Assembly (NCBI RefSeq): GCF_013393185.1
Contig: NZ_QJQX01000084.1
Location: 143,645-186,812, forward strand
DNA from: Sphingobium lactosutens
Lineage (GTDB): Bacteria; Pseudomonadota; Alphaproteobacteria; Sphingomonadales; Sphingomonadaceae
Length of the DNA: 43,168 nt
Reading direction: 5' to 3'
The position numbers and the translations under genes were made by a program. The notes below the pieces were generated by a model, which ran no database searches, was not told the DNA's origin, and saw only the letters and a program-made list of their open reading frames with translations. This document shows, piece after piece, positions 1-8,061 of this stretch; position 1 is the stretch's first letter, and every line of letters starts with the position of its first letter.

Positions 1-176
1 GTCTTCGGCGGACCATAGTCGGCCGGCGCATCGCGCCATCGCAAGCCATTCCTGATCACGAAGATGATACCGCTGATAATCCGACGGTCGTCCACCCGTG
101 GCACCCCGTGTGACAAAGGAAAATATGGCTCGATCCGGCGCATCTGCGCCTCCGACAGCCAGATCAGATCACTCAT
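1..176 (-). CDS. IS5-family transposase, N-terminal part
   Basis: Reading leftwards from an ATG at 176, the protein begins MSDLIWLSEAQMRRIEPYFP and continues with VDDRRIISGIIFVIRNGLRW and RDAPADYGPPK before leaving the window. This is the standard N-terminal DUF4096-like domain of IS5-family DDE transposases (ISxac/IS427-like groups) seen widely in sphingomonads. Only about 58 residues are visible; the DDE catalytic core is outside. An AGGAGG-like sequence lies about ten bases upstream of the ATG, in the GTGAGGAGGCGTCGTC stretch. Whether the element is intact cannot be judged from here. Confidence 0.85.
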   Translation of the reverse strand, partial: MSDLIWLSEAQMRRIEPYFPLSHGVPRVDDRRIISGIIFVIRNGLRWRDAPADYGPPK

Positions 177-248
177 GACGACGCCTCCTCACGCCGCCAT
201 TGAATTAACCCATCGCTTGCTCGACAAGCGATTTAATAGGTCCTGAGC
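1..248 (-). mobile_element. IS5-family insertion sequence, 5' end (cut by window edge)
   Basis: The left edge of the window holds the promoter-proximal end of an insertion sequence whose transposase reads leftwards out of the window. The element end was placed just before the stop codon of the adjacent Crp/Fnr gene, because the sequence from about 200 to 248 is AT-rich non-coding DNA running up to that stop (CTAG at 249-252). CTAG or TA targets are known for some IS5-family groups, so the stop codon may coincide with the target site; this is inference. The other end and the second inverted repeat are outside the window, so neither the boundary nor the target duplication can be confirmed. Confidence 0.6.
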
Positions 249-944
249 CTAGATGATCAGTTCGCGGAGCATGCGAGGGGCGTGGATGATCAGCTTGCCG
301 TCTTCCCGGCTTATGATCCCGCGGCGGATCAAGGCCGCCACGGCCCGCGATGCGGTTTCCCGGGTCGTACCTGCGCTCATGGCCAATGTGGTGATTTGCG
401 GTGCAGGGGCGACATGATCCCGTTCACCTGCCAGCGCCAACAGTTCGCTATAGACGCGCCCGGCGGCGCTATAGGTCGACCGGGTTGCCATGCGATCCAA
501 GGCATGATCGAGCTGGCGGGCGAGCAGTCCGGCCATTCCTGCGCCGATCTGGGCATCCGTGGCCACGAGCGCTGCAAGCGCAAGGGTATCGGCACGAAGC
601 AGGAGCGTGTCGACCAGCACTTCGATCTCCGCCCGACATGTCGTGGCCGATGGATAGGCGCCGAAAAATTCTCCGGGACCATGTCGTGCCAGTTGCTGCC
701 GTTGCCCTTCCAGCCCGAATGTCTGGATGGCGACATATCCTTCGATGACAAGCCAGCAGTGAAAGGAGGCCTCGCCCTGGCGGGCCAATATCTGTTTTGC
801 GGCGCTGCGCTGGGGAATGAAGACATGTCGAAGCGACTCTGCGGCGTCTCGGTCGCACCGAAAAACCGCGCTCATCACTTCAATCTGGTCTTCCCGATCC
901 AAGATCCGTGCCCCTGACGTCATTGCTGATCCTAGCTCCGGCAT
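249..944 (-). CDS. Crp/Fnr-family transcriptional regulator
   Basis: A 231-residue protein with an N-terminal cyclic-nucleotide-binding-like beta-roll (about residues 20-130, with the GPGEFFGAYP turn) and a C-terminal winged helix (about 150-225). The recognition helix reads TTRETASRAVAALIRRGII, with the R-E-x-x-S-R arrangement of Crp/Fnr proteins that bind TGTGA/TTGAT half-sites. There is no N-terminal cysteine cluster, so an oxygen-sensing [4Fe-4S] Fnr function is not supported; the ligand is unknown. An alternative start eight codons downstream (923) has a better AGGA ribosome-binding site. The start faces a Crp-type box at 998-1012, which suggests autoregulation and control of the small RNA on the other side. 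The 3' end touches the IS5 element. Confidence 0.88.
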   Translation of the reverse strand: MPELGSAMTSGARILDREDQIEVMSAVFRCDRDAAESLRHVFIPQRSAAKQILARQGEASFHCWLVIEGYVAIQTFGLEGQRQQLARHGPGEFFGAYPSATTCRAEIEVLVDTLLLRADTLALAALVATDAQIGAGMAGLLARQLDHALDRMATRSTYSAAGRVYSELLALAGERDHVAPAPQITTLAMSAGTTRETASRAVAALIRRGIISREDGKLIIHAPRMLRELII

Positions 945-997
945 AACCCAATGTCCCGCAAGGAAAATAGGTAAGGACGAAAAGATCCTGGGGAAGA

Positions 998-1012
998 TGT
1001 GATCTACATCAC
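998..1012. promoter_or_regulatory. Crp/Fnr-type operator
   Basis: The sequence TGTGATCTACATCAC matches the E. coli Crp consensus TGTGA-N6-TCACA with one missing outer base, and contains the Fnr-like core TGAT-N4-ATCA. It lies between the divergent Crp/Fnr gene (start at 944) and a probable small RNA beginning near 1041. The spacing to the RNA is close to that of an activator site just upstream of a -10 element (TAAGAG, 1035-1040). The match is seen directly; the regulator that binds it is inferred from proximity. Confidence 0.65.
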
Positions 1013-1040
1013 GGCCGAGGCGCGCTGCTTGGCGTAAGAG

Positions 1041-1116
1041 AACCGAGCGACCCGAAGGACGCTCGGATAGAGCAGCCTTTCTCCTGGCCCGGAGGCATCG
1101 TCTCCGGGCTATTTTC
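1041..1116 (+). ncRNA. Candidate Crp/Fnr-controlled small RNA
   Basis: Downstream of the Crp-type box is a compact two-hairpin unit without an open reading frame. The first stem pairs CCGAGCG (1043-1049) with CGCTCGG (1060-1066). A linker follows that contains the CU-rich stretch CCTTTCTCCT (1076-1085). The second stem is an intrinsic terminator (1087-1109) followed by TATTTT. The linker is complementary to Shine-Dalgarno sequences (AGGAGAAAGG), as in trans-acting regulatory RNAs. The start is estimated from a TAAGAG -10-like element at 1035-1040 and may be a few bases off. It could instead be a short leader of a gene lost from this locus. No match to a named RNA family is claimed. Confidence 0.5.
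1087..1116 (+). terminator. Intrinsic terminator of the candidate small RNA
   Basis: A perfect 8-bp stem, GCCCGGAG (1087-1094) with CTCCGGGC (1102-1109), closes a 7-base loop and is followed by TATTTT. It ends a stretch that begins at the Crp-type box, and no protein-coding gene precedes it on this strand. Confidence 0.75.
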
Positions 1117-1225
1117 TGCCGTTTTATGACAGGTCAATCCGGCCCGTGGGATCGGTCAGGCACGCGCTTTCGATCGTTGCGCCGGGCGCGAGGAATCACG
1201 CGGTTCTTGCCTCCGCTACAGCCGC

Positions 1226-1306
1226 CTATGGTTGATAGGGTGCCACGCGCATCAGCAGCGCAAAAGGCGGGCGGTCAATAACTGCGCGATCGGAGGGTTC
1301 GAACAT
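1226..1306 (-). CDS. Very small ORF downstream of the AraC operon (26 aa)
   Basis: A 26-codon frame starts at 1306 and ends with TAG at 1226; it reads MFEPSDRAVIDRPPFALLMR followed by VAPYQP. GAGG lies seven bases before the ATG, and the start is eight bases after the stop of the 73-residue ORF, so the spacing suits a third cistron of the AraC transcript. The peptide has no recognised motif. It may be a real microprotein, a remnant, or chance; the placement and ribosome-binding site are the only support. Confidence 0.3.
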   Translation of the reverse strand: MFEPSDRAVIDRPPFALLMRVAPYQP

Positions 1307-1314
1307 CGATATCC

Positions 1315-1536
1315 TCATTCTTCGTCCTTCATTCCTGCCGGATCCTGCAGCGACCAGTGGCCGGGGAGATCAAGATATGCCTCAAGTTCGCGCCAATGAC
1401 GGTCCCAACCCGGTCCGCGCCGTTCCGGGGGGACATGCTGCTCGACCATGTGGCGGGCGCGGGCGACCGGATTGTTCGCCGGCGTGCGGACGCGATCGAG
1501 GATGTTTCGGATCGAAAGCGTGTCTTCCTCTGCCAT
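1315..1536 (-). CDS. Small hypothetical protein cotranscribed with AraC regulator
   Basis: A 73-residue charged protein starts two bases after the stop codon of the AraC-type regulator, which points to translational coupling. It is rich in Arg, Glu, Pro and His/Trp (RRGPGWDRHWRELEAYLDLP) and has no signal peptide or membrane segment. The family was not recognised. The tight junction and ordinary coding composition argue that it is a real gene. Confidence 0.55.
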   Translation of the reverse strand: MAEEDTLSIRNILDRVRTPANNPVARARHMVEQHVPPERRGPGWDRHWRELEAYLDLPGHWSLQDPAGMKDEE

Positions 1537-1538
1537 GG

Positions 1539-2462
1539 TCAGGATTGCCGTCGGCTGTCACGCCAGGCCTTGGGCGACTGGCCGATATGACGGGTGAAAA
1601 ATCGGGAAAAATAGGCGGGGTCTTCAAAGCCCACGGCATAGGCGATTTCGGTTACCGATAGTTGCGAATAGACGAGCAGGCGACGCGCTTCCAGTAGGGC
1701 GCGATCGTCAAGTATCTGCGCGGGCGAACTATTGGCGACGCGTGCACATGCCTGGCGCAGGGCGGTGAGGCTGGTTCCGAGCGCCCTGGCCTGATCAGAA
1801 ACGGACTCGCGTTGACGGAAGCGCTGCTCGATCCGTTCGCGCAACCGCGCGACCAGCGCAGCCTGTCGAGCAGTGCCCTGCTGCATAGCCTCCGCCAGCG
1901 TCGCATGGCGCAGAGCGAGCACCATGAGCAGCAACAGCGCGGCCTCGACGGCAGCACGCTGGCCGGGGCCGGACCATCCCAGTTCCCTGGTCATCCGCGC
2001 AATCGCGGCTTCGGCATCCGATCCATCCTCTTGCGGAAGCATGACGGCATGGGGACGGGCAAAGAGCGGCGTGAGGTCGGTGTCTCGAGTGACGAGATGA
2101 CGGAGGTAGCTGGCGGCGATGGTGGTAACATACCCGCGCGACTCCCGGTGCCAGGTGAAGCCATGGACGATTCCCGCCGGGATCAGCAGCAGGCAGGGCG
2201 CTTCGAAGGAGAGCTGAACCGCCTCCGCCTGCATCGCGCCGCCGCCCTCGGCGATCAGGATGATATGGTTGAGATCGTGATGGACATGCGGCCGGATCGT
2301 CCATTCGCTCGGGCGCGAGCGATCGTCCAGGCTTTCGACATGCACGAAACCTTCAGCCACGCTACGCTGGGGCTCGCCATAAAGATAGAAACTGGGAACA
2401 GACGCGGTCGACATGGCCCGACCATAGTTTGGATCGGCCGAGGCAACAATGTCGCGGCTCAT
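1539..2462 (-). CDS. AraC-family regulator, PobR/HpaA type
   Basis: A 307-residue regulator. The N-terminal part is a cupin-type ligand-binding domain (about residues 22-130, with SFYLYGEP, RPHVHHDLNHI and LLIPAGIVHGF), the layout of PobR/HpaA regulators that sense hydroxy-aromatic acids. The C-terminal AraC DNA-binding domain has two helix-turn-helix units (about 205-300), with VTEIAYAVGFEDPAYFSRFF as the second. A second possible start at 2414 (MSTASVPSFYLYGEP) matches the usual beginning of the family; neither start has a strong ribosome-binding site. The gene lies 18 bases after the DUF1593 gene and two bases before a small ORF, so it probably shares the TBDR-DUF1593 transcript. No aromatic-acid gene lies beside it, so the effector is open. 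Confidence 0.87.
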   Translation of the reverse strand: MSRDIVASADPNYGRAMSTASVPSFYLYGEPQRSVAEGFVHVESLDDRSRPSEWTIRPHVHHDLNHIILIAEGGGAMQAEAVQLSFEAPCLLLIPAGIVHGFTWHRESRGYVTTIAASYLRHLVTRDTDLTPLFARPHAVMLPQEDGSDAEAAIARMTRELGWSGPGQRAAVEAALLLLMVLALRHATLAEAMQQGTARQAALVARLRERIEQRFRQRESVSDQARALGTSLTALRQACARVANSSPAQILDDRALLEARRLLVYSQLSVTEIAYAVGFEDPAYFSRFFTRHIGQSPKAWRDSRRQS

Positions 2463-2480
2463 CCCGAATGACTGCTCCCG

Positions 2481-3908
2481 CTAAGGGCGGACCGGCGGGT
2501 CGGTGCCGGGCGATATGGTGATGATCGCGCGACGATAGGAAGTGAGGGCAGGCTTGCCGTGATCGCGGGCTTCCAGAATGATGTGGAAGCGGGTCGGTTC
2601 TTCGACGGAAGGAACGACGAAGCGGGTTTCGACCGGATCGCCGCGCTGCAATTCCACGCGTGGGCTGCGATTGGTCGCTTCGGATTCGCGATATTGCCAC
2701 CAGGCATAATCGACCCTGTCGCCATCAGGATCGCGTGATCCGGCGGTGGAAAGGTGCACGACATTGCCGGGTTTTGCCGTCAGTTCGACCGGCGCATTCC
2801 CTGCAACCCCGTTCAAGACAAGCCGGGGCGCATGGTTCGCGCCTTTGTAGCTTGCCTGCAGCGACCATTGAATGCGCGCGGCGAAGTCATTCTGGAAGGC
2901 GTCGCGCCAGCGCCATATGGTAGCCTTGTTGGTCTGATAAGTGCGGCCATCCGCACCGGTGACGAGATCGCTGGTGTCGGTCCAGATGCCGTCCCATTCC
3001 GAAATCTTGCCATAGCGCCCGCCCCAACTGCCATAATCGGGATGCTCCGGATGGCCGAGGCCGTTGGGGATGAGGTAGAGGAAGCTGGGCGTGTCTCCCT
3101 CCATCATGAATTCATAATTGGGATAGAGCGAGCCAAGCGGGCCGATCTGAATATTTTCGCGCAGCCATTCCTTGGAGACGGTGGTAAAGTCAGGGCCGTC
3201 GAAATAATACATGCGGTCGCCCGATATGCCGCCCCAGGTGGAGAGATTATAGTGGCGGTGCGCGGTCAGGCTGACGATCCAGAACAGGTCGGGGAAATAG
3301 CGACGGACCCAGGGGCCGGCATTATCCTGGTCCGAGATGGAATAGACGCGCAGTTTCGCCACGAATCTGGCGATGTCGTCCGGCTTGCGGGTTTCCCGGA
3401 TCTTCCACAATGCCTGCGCGAGGTCTACCGCGCCACCCCAGACCGTGATCCATATCGGCCGGGAGTCTGGCTTGTCTACGGCAGCGATGATCGCTTCGGA
3501 TGCAGGCGTGTCCTTGCCCGGGCCGACCCCGGCCATGCCATATTCGGGTCGCCCCGGCTTTACCGCAGCGCGCAGGGCCTCTGCGCTTGGCCAGCCCTGC
3601 GCATGCGCCTTGAGATTGGGCAGTACCTGTTCATAGGCGTCTATCCGCTGCAATATCTGTTCTGGATGAACGCTGTCTTTCAGATGCCGCGAAGTGGACG
3701 GCACCAGTGCCTCAATGTCGAACTCGTTGGCATAAAGGAGGAAACGCACCATGGACTCCATGTCGTCCGGGTCGGAACCGACATCGGTGAGTATGATGAT
3801 GCGCGACCGGGGCAGGATTTCCGTGACTTGCTTGGCCGGCTGGGTGGAACTCGTGGCCGGCAGCGACGCCAATGCAAGGGCGCATAGAGAAGCCCAGCCG
3901 AATGTCAT
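2481..3908 (-). CDS. Secreted DUF1593 / Sde182-like nucleoside-hydrolase-fold protein
   Basis: A 475-residue exported protein with a signal peptide ending near residue 21. The N-terminal two thirds (about 35-320) form a nucleoside-hydrolase-like domain of the DUF1593 (cellulose-binding protein Sde182) family, with the acidic metal-site motif TDVGSDPDDMES at about 41-52. The remainder (about 360-470) resembles the Sde182 C-terminal beta-sandwich, with GSRDPDGDRVDYAWWQY. Family members occur in polysaccharide-use loci of marine and soil bacteria; their reaction is not firmly known. The gene follows the TBDR after 55 bases that contain a stem-loop. A periplasmic role on a glycan fragment taken up by the receptor is a reasonable inference. 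Confidence 0.82.
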   Translation of the reverse strand: MTFGWASLCALALASLPATSSTQPAKQVTEILPRSRIIILTDVGSDPDDMESMVRFLLYANEFDIEALVPSTSRHLKDSVHPEQILQRIDAYEQVLPNLKAHAQGWPSAEALRAAVKPGRPEYGMAGVGPGKDTPASEAIIAAVDKPDSRPIWITVWGGAVDLAQALWKIRETRKPDDIARFVAKLRVYSISDQDNAGPWVRRYFPDLFWIVSLTAHRHYNLSTWGGISGDRMYYFDGPDFTTVSKEWLRENIQIGPLGSLYPNYEFMMEGDTPSFLYLIPNGLGHPEHPDYGSWGGRYGKISEWDGIWTDTSDLVTGADGRTYQTNKATIWRWRDAFQNDFAARIQWSLQASYKGANHAPRLVLNGVAGNAPVELTAKPGNVVHLSTAGSRDPDGDRVDYAWWQYRESEATNRSPRVELQRGDPVETRFVVPSVEEPTRFHIILEARDHGKPALTSYRRAIITISPGTDPPVRP

Positions 3909-3931
3909 GGATGATTCCCTTGCATGATGAA

Positions 3932-3957
3932 GGGACGGAGCATGTTTGCCCCGTCCC
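3932..3957 (-). terminator. Stem-loop between TBDR and DUF1593 gene
   Basis: GGGACGG (3932-3938) pairs with CCGTCCC (3951-3957) in the short gap after the receptor stop codon. There is no clear U-run, so this is more likely a partial terminator or an mRNA-stabilising stem that lowers expression of the downstream genes relative to the receptor than a full stop. Confidence 0.4.
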
Positions 3958-3963
3958 CCAGTA

Positions 3964-6705
3964 TCAGAACCGCACCCGCACGCCGCCCGACAGGCGACGA
4001 CCGGTCTTGCGATATTCCTTCGTCCGATCCTCGCTGACGGAGTAGATGAACTCCTTGGCGTTGTTCAGGTTGATCGCGTCGGCAAAGATGGTGAAGTTGG
4101 GCGTCACCTCGAAGGACAGGCCGGCATCGAGCTGGCCATAGGCGTTGAAATATTCCGGTTCGCCGTTGCGTCCCGACGCGACCTGAAGGAAATTGTCGCG
4201 CCAAGTATAAGCGACGCGCGCCTGAATACCACTCTTCTCGTAGAAGCCGACCAGACTGTAGCTATATTTGGACAGGCCTTCGAGACCGAAGGACACATTG
4301 GCGACGGCATTTTCATAACGGGCATTCGACTTTGTATAGTTGAAGCTGGTCTGAACGCCCAGTCCGTCGAACGGCGCGGGCAGGCTTGAGAAGGCCTGGC
4401 GATAGCCGACCTCAAAGCCCTTCACGGTCGCGCCCTTGCCATTGCCAGGCACCGTCACCTGGAATGTGACCTCATCCACCTTTTGCGGCGTGGTGATCAG
4501 CGTCACGAAGGAGTCGATCTTCTTGTAGAAGGCCGCGAAGGACAGGAGCGAGGAGTCGGCGAAATACCATTCGGCACCCGCTTCGACCTGCTTGGCGCGG
4601 AAGGGCAGGAGGTCCGGATTGCCGCGACGGATCGTCTCATTGCCCGGATTGGTCTGGATCGTCTGGCGCGGCGACAGGTCGGTCAGCGTCGGGCGCGTCA
4701 TCACCTTCGACGCGGCGAGGCGCAGGATCAGATCGTCGGCCACCTCCAGCTTGAGGTTCAGTGACGGTAGCCAGTCGTGATATTTGCCGCGGAAGCTGAC
4801 CGGAACCACACCCGACACGATGATGTCGTTCTGGCCGGTCGGGTTGCCATTTGCATCGACGCGCGGTTTCGCGCTGATGATGGTGCGGGACGCGCCCGAT
4901 GAGGTATAGTCGGTATCTTCATACCGGACGCCGGCATTGATGGTCAGTGGCATCGACCCCAGGCTGGTTTCGAAATTAGCCATGACATAGCCGATCCGTA
5001 CCTTCTCATCGACCACGGAGGACGCCGAGGGCGAGAAGACCGCGGGGTTGAACGCCTTGCCGTCCTGCGCCGCATATTGGTCAATCAGCTGGACCAGCTG
5101 CTGCGGATTGTAGATGACCCAGTCGCGGATGATATTGTCGGGGCCGCCACCTTGGAAGAAGTTGCGGTTGGTCGGGCTGAACAGGGATGTCGGCAGCACA
5201 CGGTCGGACCCGCAATAGGCGCATTGCTCGCCAAAAGGCATTTCGTCGGCAGTCAGCGTCTTCTTGCGGTTGGCGATCATGCCGCCGGCGAAGAATGTCA
5301 GGTTTGACGTAGCATTCCATTCGGTATCGGCACGATATTCGCTGATCTTGTCGTCGACGTCGGTGCCGCCGCCCCAGATATAATAATGGGCGGTAATGCC
5401 CTGCGGATTGGTTGCGGCATTGGGATAATTGGGGCTGGTGAAGCCATAGTCGTAGATTGGATTGCCACCCCGCCGATCGAACCAGAGGTCGATATTCTTG
5501 CGGCGGATGGTGGTGAAGAGGTTATTCTCCTTGCCGCGCCGTTCGGCCTTGGATCGGGACGCGTCCAGCTTGAGCTTGAAAGTGTCGACCGGCTTCCATT
5601 CGACATTGACCCCGAACTGGTCGGTGGTGACGTTGCGCTGGTCATATTGCAGGATCTGGTCGACGAAGCCGCCCTGATAACGCTGATAGACGGCTTCGCC
5701 ATCCTCGACGACCTGCTCGACCAGGGTTCCGCCCGAAAAGTCATAGGCGAGGCCGGTCTGCTGCTCGGTGAACTTGGCCTTGGAATAGAGGCCGTCCAGC
5801 GTCACCGTCAGCGTGTCGGTCGGACGGACCTGGAGAGATCCGGAGAAGCCATAACGCTCCAGTCCGCGCTCGAAGAAGAAGGGCGATAGGTTGGAGGGCA
5901 TCGACACATTGGTGAAGGGCGCGACGCCCGGTCCGATGCGCGCGCCATTCACGCCATTGGCGCGATAGTAGGAGTCGGTGCTCGACCGGCGCACATGGCC
6001 CGCGCCGATAGTGAATTCGTCGTTACGCGTATCGCGCTTGGTATAGACGCCCGACAGGGAGATGCCGATCGTCCGGTCGGCATTGCGCCAGGACGCGACG
6101 CCGGACACTTCGGGATTGAACTTGTCGGCCAGTTCCGCCCACATTTGTCCAGCCGATGCGCTGAAGGCGAATTGTTCCTTCTGGTCGATCGGGCGAAGCG
6201 TATGGACGTCGACGGTGGCACCGATCGAGGAGCCGTTGAGATTGGCCTGGGGCGATTTGAATACGTCGGCGCCGGCGATGATTTCGGACGGCAGCACGTC
6301 GAAGGAAAATTCGCGGCCATTATTGTCGGTAGCCAGCGTGCGGCCATTGACGGTGACGGCGTTGAACTTGGGACCGAAGCCGCGAACGGTGATGTAACGC
6401 CCTTCGCCGCGGTTGCGCTCGATCGTTACGCCGGCCACGCGCTGGAGGGATTCGGCGACATTCTGGTCGGGCAGCTTGCCCAGGTCTTCCGCAACGATCG
6501 AGTCGACCACAGCGACGGAGTCGCGCTTGATGTCGATCGATGCTTTCTGGCTGGCGCGGATGCCGGTGACGATGATGTCTTCTGTCGTCGGCTCGTTGCC
6601 TTGGGCTGCGGCTGTCTGTTGTGCGGTGGCCGCGCTGCCGATGGCCAGTGCCAGGCCCGATGCCGCCACCATGGTCGCAAGACGGACCTTACCCACCTTC
6701 CTCAT
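3964..6705 (-). CDS. TonB-dependent receptor, Caulobacter/Xanthomonas type
   Basis: A 913-residue outer-membrane receptor. It has a signal peptide (to about residue 28), an EDIIVTGIRAS TonB-box region near 42, a plug domain (about 60-180, with VRGFGPKFNAVTVNGR and SPQANLNGSSIGATVDV) and a long beta-barrel ending in VRVRF, the aromatic C-terminus needed for outer-membrane insertion. The plug is of the TIGR01782-like class associated with carbohydrate uptake in Caulobacter and Xanthomonas. Two cysteines in QCAYCG in an extracellular-loop position may form a disulfide. A strong ribosome-binding site (GGGAGAGTGGAAG) fixes the start. A TTGACA-17-CATAAG promoter and a 15-bp GntR-type operator lie just upstream. 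Confidence 0.93.
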   Translation of the reverse strand: MRKVGKVRLATMVAASGLALAIGSAATAQQTAAAQGNEPTTEDIIVTGIRASQKASIDIKRDSVAVVDSIVAEDLGKLPDQNVAESLQRVAGVTIERNRGEGRYITVRGFGPKFNAVTVNGRTLATDNNGREFSFDVLPSEIIAGADVFKSPQANLNGSSIGATVDVHTLRPIDQKEQFAFSASAGQMWAELADKFNPEVSGVASWRNADRTIGISLSGVYTKRDTRNDEFTIGAGHVRRSSTDSYYRANGVNGARIGPGVAPFTNVSMPSNLSPFFFERGLERYGFSGSLQVRPTDTLTVTLDGLYSKAKFTEQQTGLAYDFSGGTLVEQVVEDGEAVYQRYQGGFVDQILQYDQRNVTTDQFGVNVEWKPVDTFKLKLDASRSKAERRGKENNLFTTIRRKNIDLWFDRRGGNPIYDYGFTSPNYPNAATNPQGITAHYYIWGGGTDVDDKISEYRADTEWNATSNLTFFAGGMIANRKKTLTADEMPFGEQCAYCGSDRVLPTSLFSPTNRNFFQGGGPDNIIRDWVIYNPQQLVQLIDQYAAQDGKAFNPAVFSPSASSVVDEKVRIGYVMANFETSLGSMPLTINAGVRYEDTDYTSSGASRTIISAKPRVDANGNPTGQNDIIVSGVVPVSFRGKYHDWLPSLNLKLEVADDLILRLAASKVMTRPTLTDLSPRQTIQTNPGNETIRRGNPDLLPFRAKQVEAGAEWYFADSSLLSFAAFYKKIDSFVTLITTPQKVDEVTFQVTVPGNGKGATVKGFEVGYRQAFSSLPAPFDGLGVQTSFNYTKSNARYENAVANVSFGLEGLSKYSYSLVGFYEKSGIQARVAYTWRDNFLQVASGRNGEPEYFNAYGQLDAGLSFEVTPNFTIFADAINLNNAKEFIYSVSEDRTKEYRKTGRRLSGGVRVRF

Positions 6706-6735
6706 CTTCCACTCTCCCTATGTTTATTGATGTCG

Positions 6736-6764
6736 CTTATGGCGCAAGCCAATGCATATGTCAA
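6736..6764 (-). promoter_or_regulatory. Candidate promoter of the TBDR-DUF1593-AraC unit
   Basis: On the minus strand TTGACA (6764-6759) is followed after 17 bases by CATAAG (6741-6736). The predicted start lies about 25 bases before the receptor ATG. The repeated operator at 6771-6785 sits immediately upstream of the -35 element. Confidence 0.45.
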
Positions 6765-6770
6765 ATTACG

Positions 6771-6785
6771 TAATACATAATATGA
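6771..6785 (-). promoter_or_regulatory. Repeated 15-bp element, copy 1 (probable GntR operator)
   Basis: The minus strand reads TCATATTATGTATTA. Exactly the same 15 bases occur on the plus strand at 9254-9268 in the divergent promoter of the enolase-superfamily and GntR genes. Both copies are followed by TTTGACA a few bases further on. An AT-rich 15-mer repeated only at the two promoters of one locus is most simply the binding site of the local FadR-type regulator. Confidence 0.6.
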
Positions 6786-6786
6786 A

Positions 6787-8061
6787 TTAACGAACGCTGC
6801 GGATCGGCAGCACGCAGAGCGCCGATCCGAACACGAACAGCAGCGCGGCGATAAAGATTGCACGATAGTCATTCTGAAAAAGGGTCAGCAAAATGGCCGC
6901 CATGACCGGACTGATGATCTGCGGGATGTTGACCGCGGTGGTCAGCACGCCCAGATCCTTGCCCTCGTCCCCTAACGCGCTTTTCGGCAGCACCTGCGTC
7001 ATCAGCGCCATGTCGATCGACATGAACATGCCATAGCCGATGCCGATCACCCCGGCGTAAACCCACATTCCGGCCATGGAGGGCGCCAGCAACGGCGCGG
7101 ACATGGCCACGCCCATGATCAGGCTGCCCAATATGACAAATGGCTTCCGCCGCTGCCAGCGGTCCGAGAGCCAGCCGGACACAAGCGAAGAGATGACGAG
7201 GCAGACCAGAGTGACAAGCGCCATATTGGCTATGGCGATGTTCGACTCGCCGTCGCCAAGCCCGATATAATCGCGCAGGATGTAGAGCAGATAGGCCGCG
7301 ACCGCCTGATAGCCCATGTAAATGGTGAAGCGACTGGCGAAGGCCCAGGCGAAATCGGGATGCTCGCGCGGACTGATCCAGAAGCTTTTGAGAAAACTGC
7401 CCCAATGCATCGGTCGACGGGGCGTCGCGTCGCTTGGCGGTTCGCGATTCAGCGCGACGAAAGCGATGCAGGATGCCGCTATGGCGCCAGCGAACAGGCC
7501 ATAGGCCAATATGCGTTCTCCGGCGAGATAGCCCGCGACAACCGTGCCCGCCGTCAATCCAGCGGTCATGCCCGCGCCGACAATACCCGACACGGCGCCG
7601 CGCGAGACGGGGGCGAAGCGGTCTGCGATCAGGGTCGTCATCGCCGGCTGCATGCAGTTGTAAGCCACGGCCGCCATGACCCAAAGGACCATCAGCGACC
7701 AGAAGCCAGTCATCCACGATACGCCGAACAGGCAGAGCGATCCGATCAGCGATGCGATGGCGATCCATGGTGCGCGGCGCCCCCAGCGACTGCGGGTCCG
7801 ATCCGACAGGGCGCCTGCGATCGGCGTGGCCAGTGTCGAGAAAATGGAGGTGATGGCGAACAGCAGCGCGAGGTTGGTTTCTTTCGCGCCCGGCGACAGT
7901 TCGGCGATCTGGTTAGGCAGCAGCACACCGAGGACGCCGCTGTAAAGCGCCATCAGCAGGAAGAAATTGACCATCAGCGACAGTTGCAGCCGCGTGCGCG
8001 CCGCGCCCGTCACCCAGGCTGACGATGGCTGTTCTGCGGGAGACGGGGACAGGCTGCGCAT
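6787..8061 (-). CDS. MFS transporter
   Basis: A 424-residue major facilitator with about twelve hydrophobic helices. The loop between helices 2 and 3 has the family pattern (GALSDRTRSRWGRRAPWI), as in the glycoside/sucrose-type (SLC45/GPH-like) carriers, and the matching loop in the second half reads GWLSDRWQRRKPFV. It should move the product of the outer-membrane or periplasmic steps across the inner membrane. Its ATG overlaps the stop of the enolase-superfamily gene by one base, so the two are translationally coupled. The pairing with a dehydratase-like enzyme suggests a sugar acid as substrate, but the sequence does not prove it. Confidence 0.85.
   Translation of the reverse strand: MRSLSPSPAEQPSSAWVTGAARTRLQLSLMVNFFLLMALYSGVLGVLLPNQIAELSPGAKETNLALLFAITSIFSTLATPIAGALSDRTRSRWGRRAPWIAIASLIGSLCLFGVSWMTGFWSLMVLWVMAAVAYNCMQPAMTTLIADRFAPVSRGAVSGIVGAGMTAGLTAGTVVAGYLAGERILAYGLFAGAIAASCIAFVALNREPPSDATPRRPMHWGSFLKSFWISPREHPDFAWAFASRFTIYMGYQAVAAYLLYILRDYIGLGDGESNIAIANMALVTLVCLVISSLVSGWLSDRWQRRKPFVILGSLIMGVAMSAPLLAPSMAGMWVYAGVIGIGYGMFMSIDMALMTQVLPKSALGDEGKDLGVLTTAVNIPQIISPVMAAILLTLFQNDYRAIFIAALLFVFGSALCVLPIRSVR

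Noticed and set aside
282..917. Long open frame (211 codons) on the plus strand opposite the Crp/Fnr gene
   Set aside because: It is the antisense shadow of the regulator; the opposite frame carries the recognisable beta-roll and winged helix.
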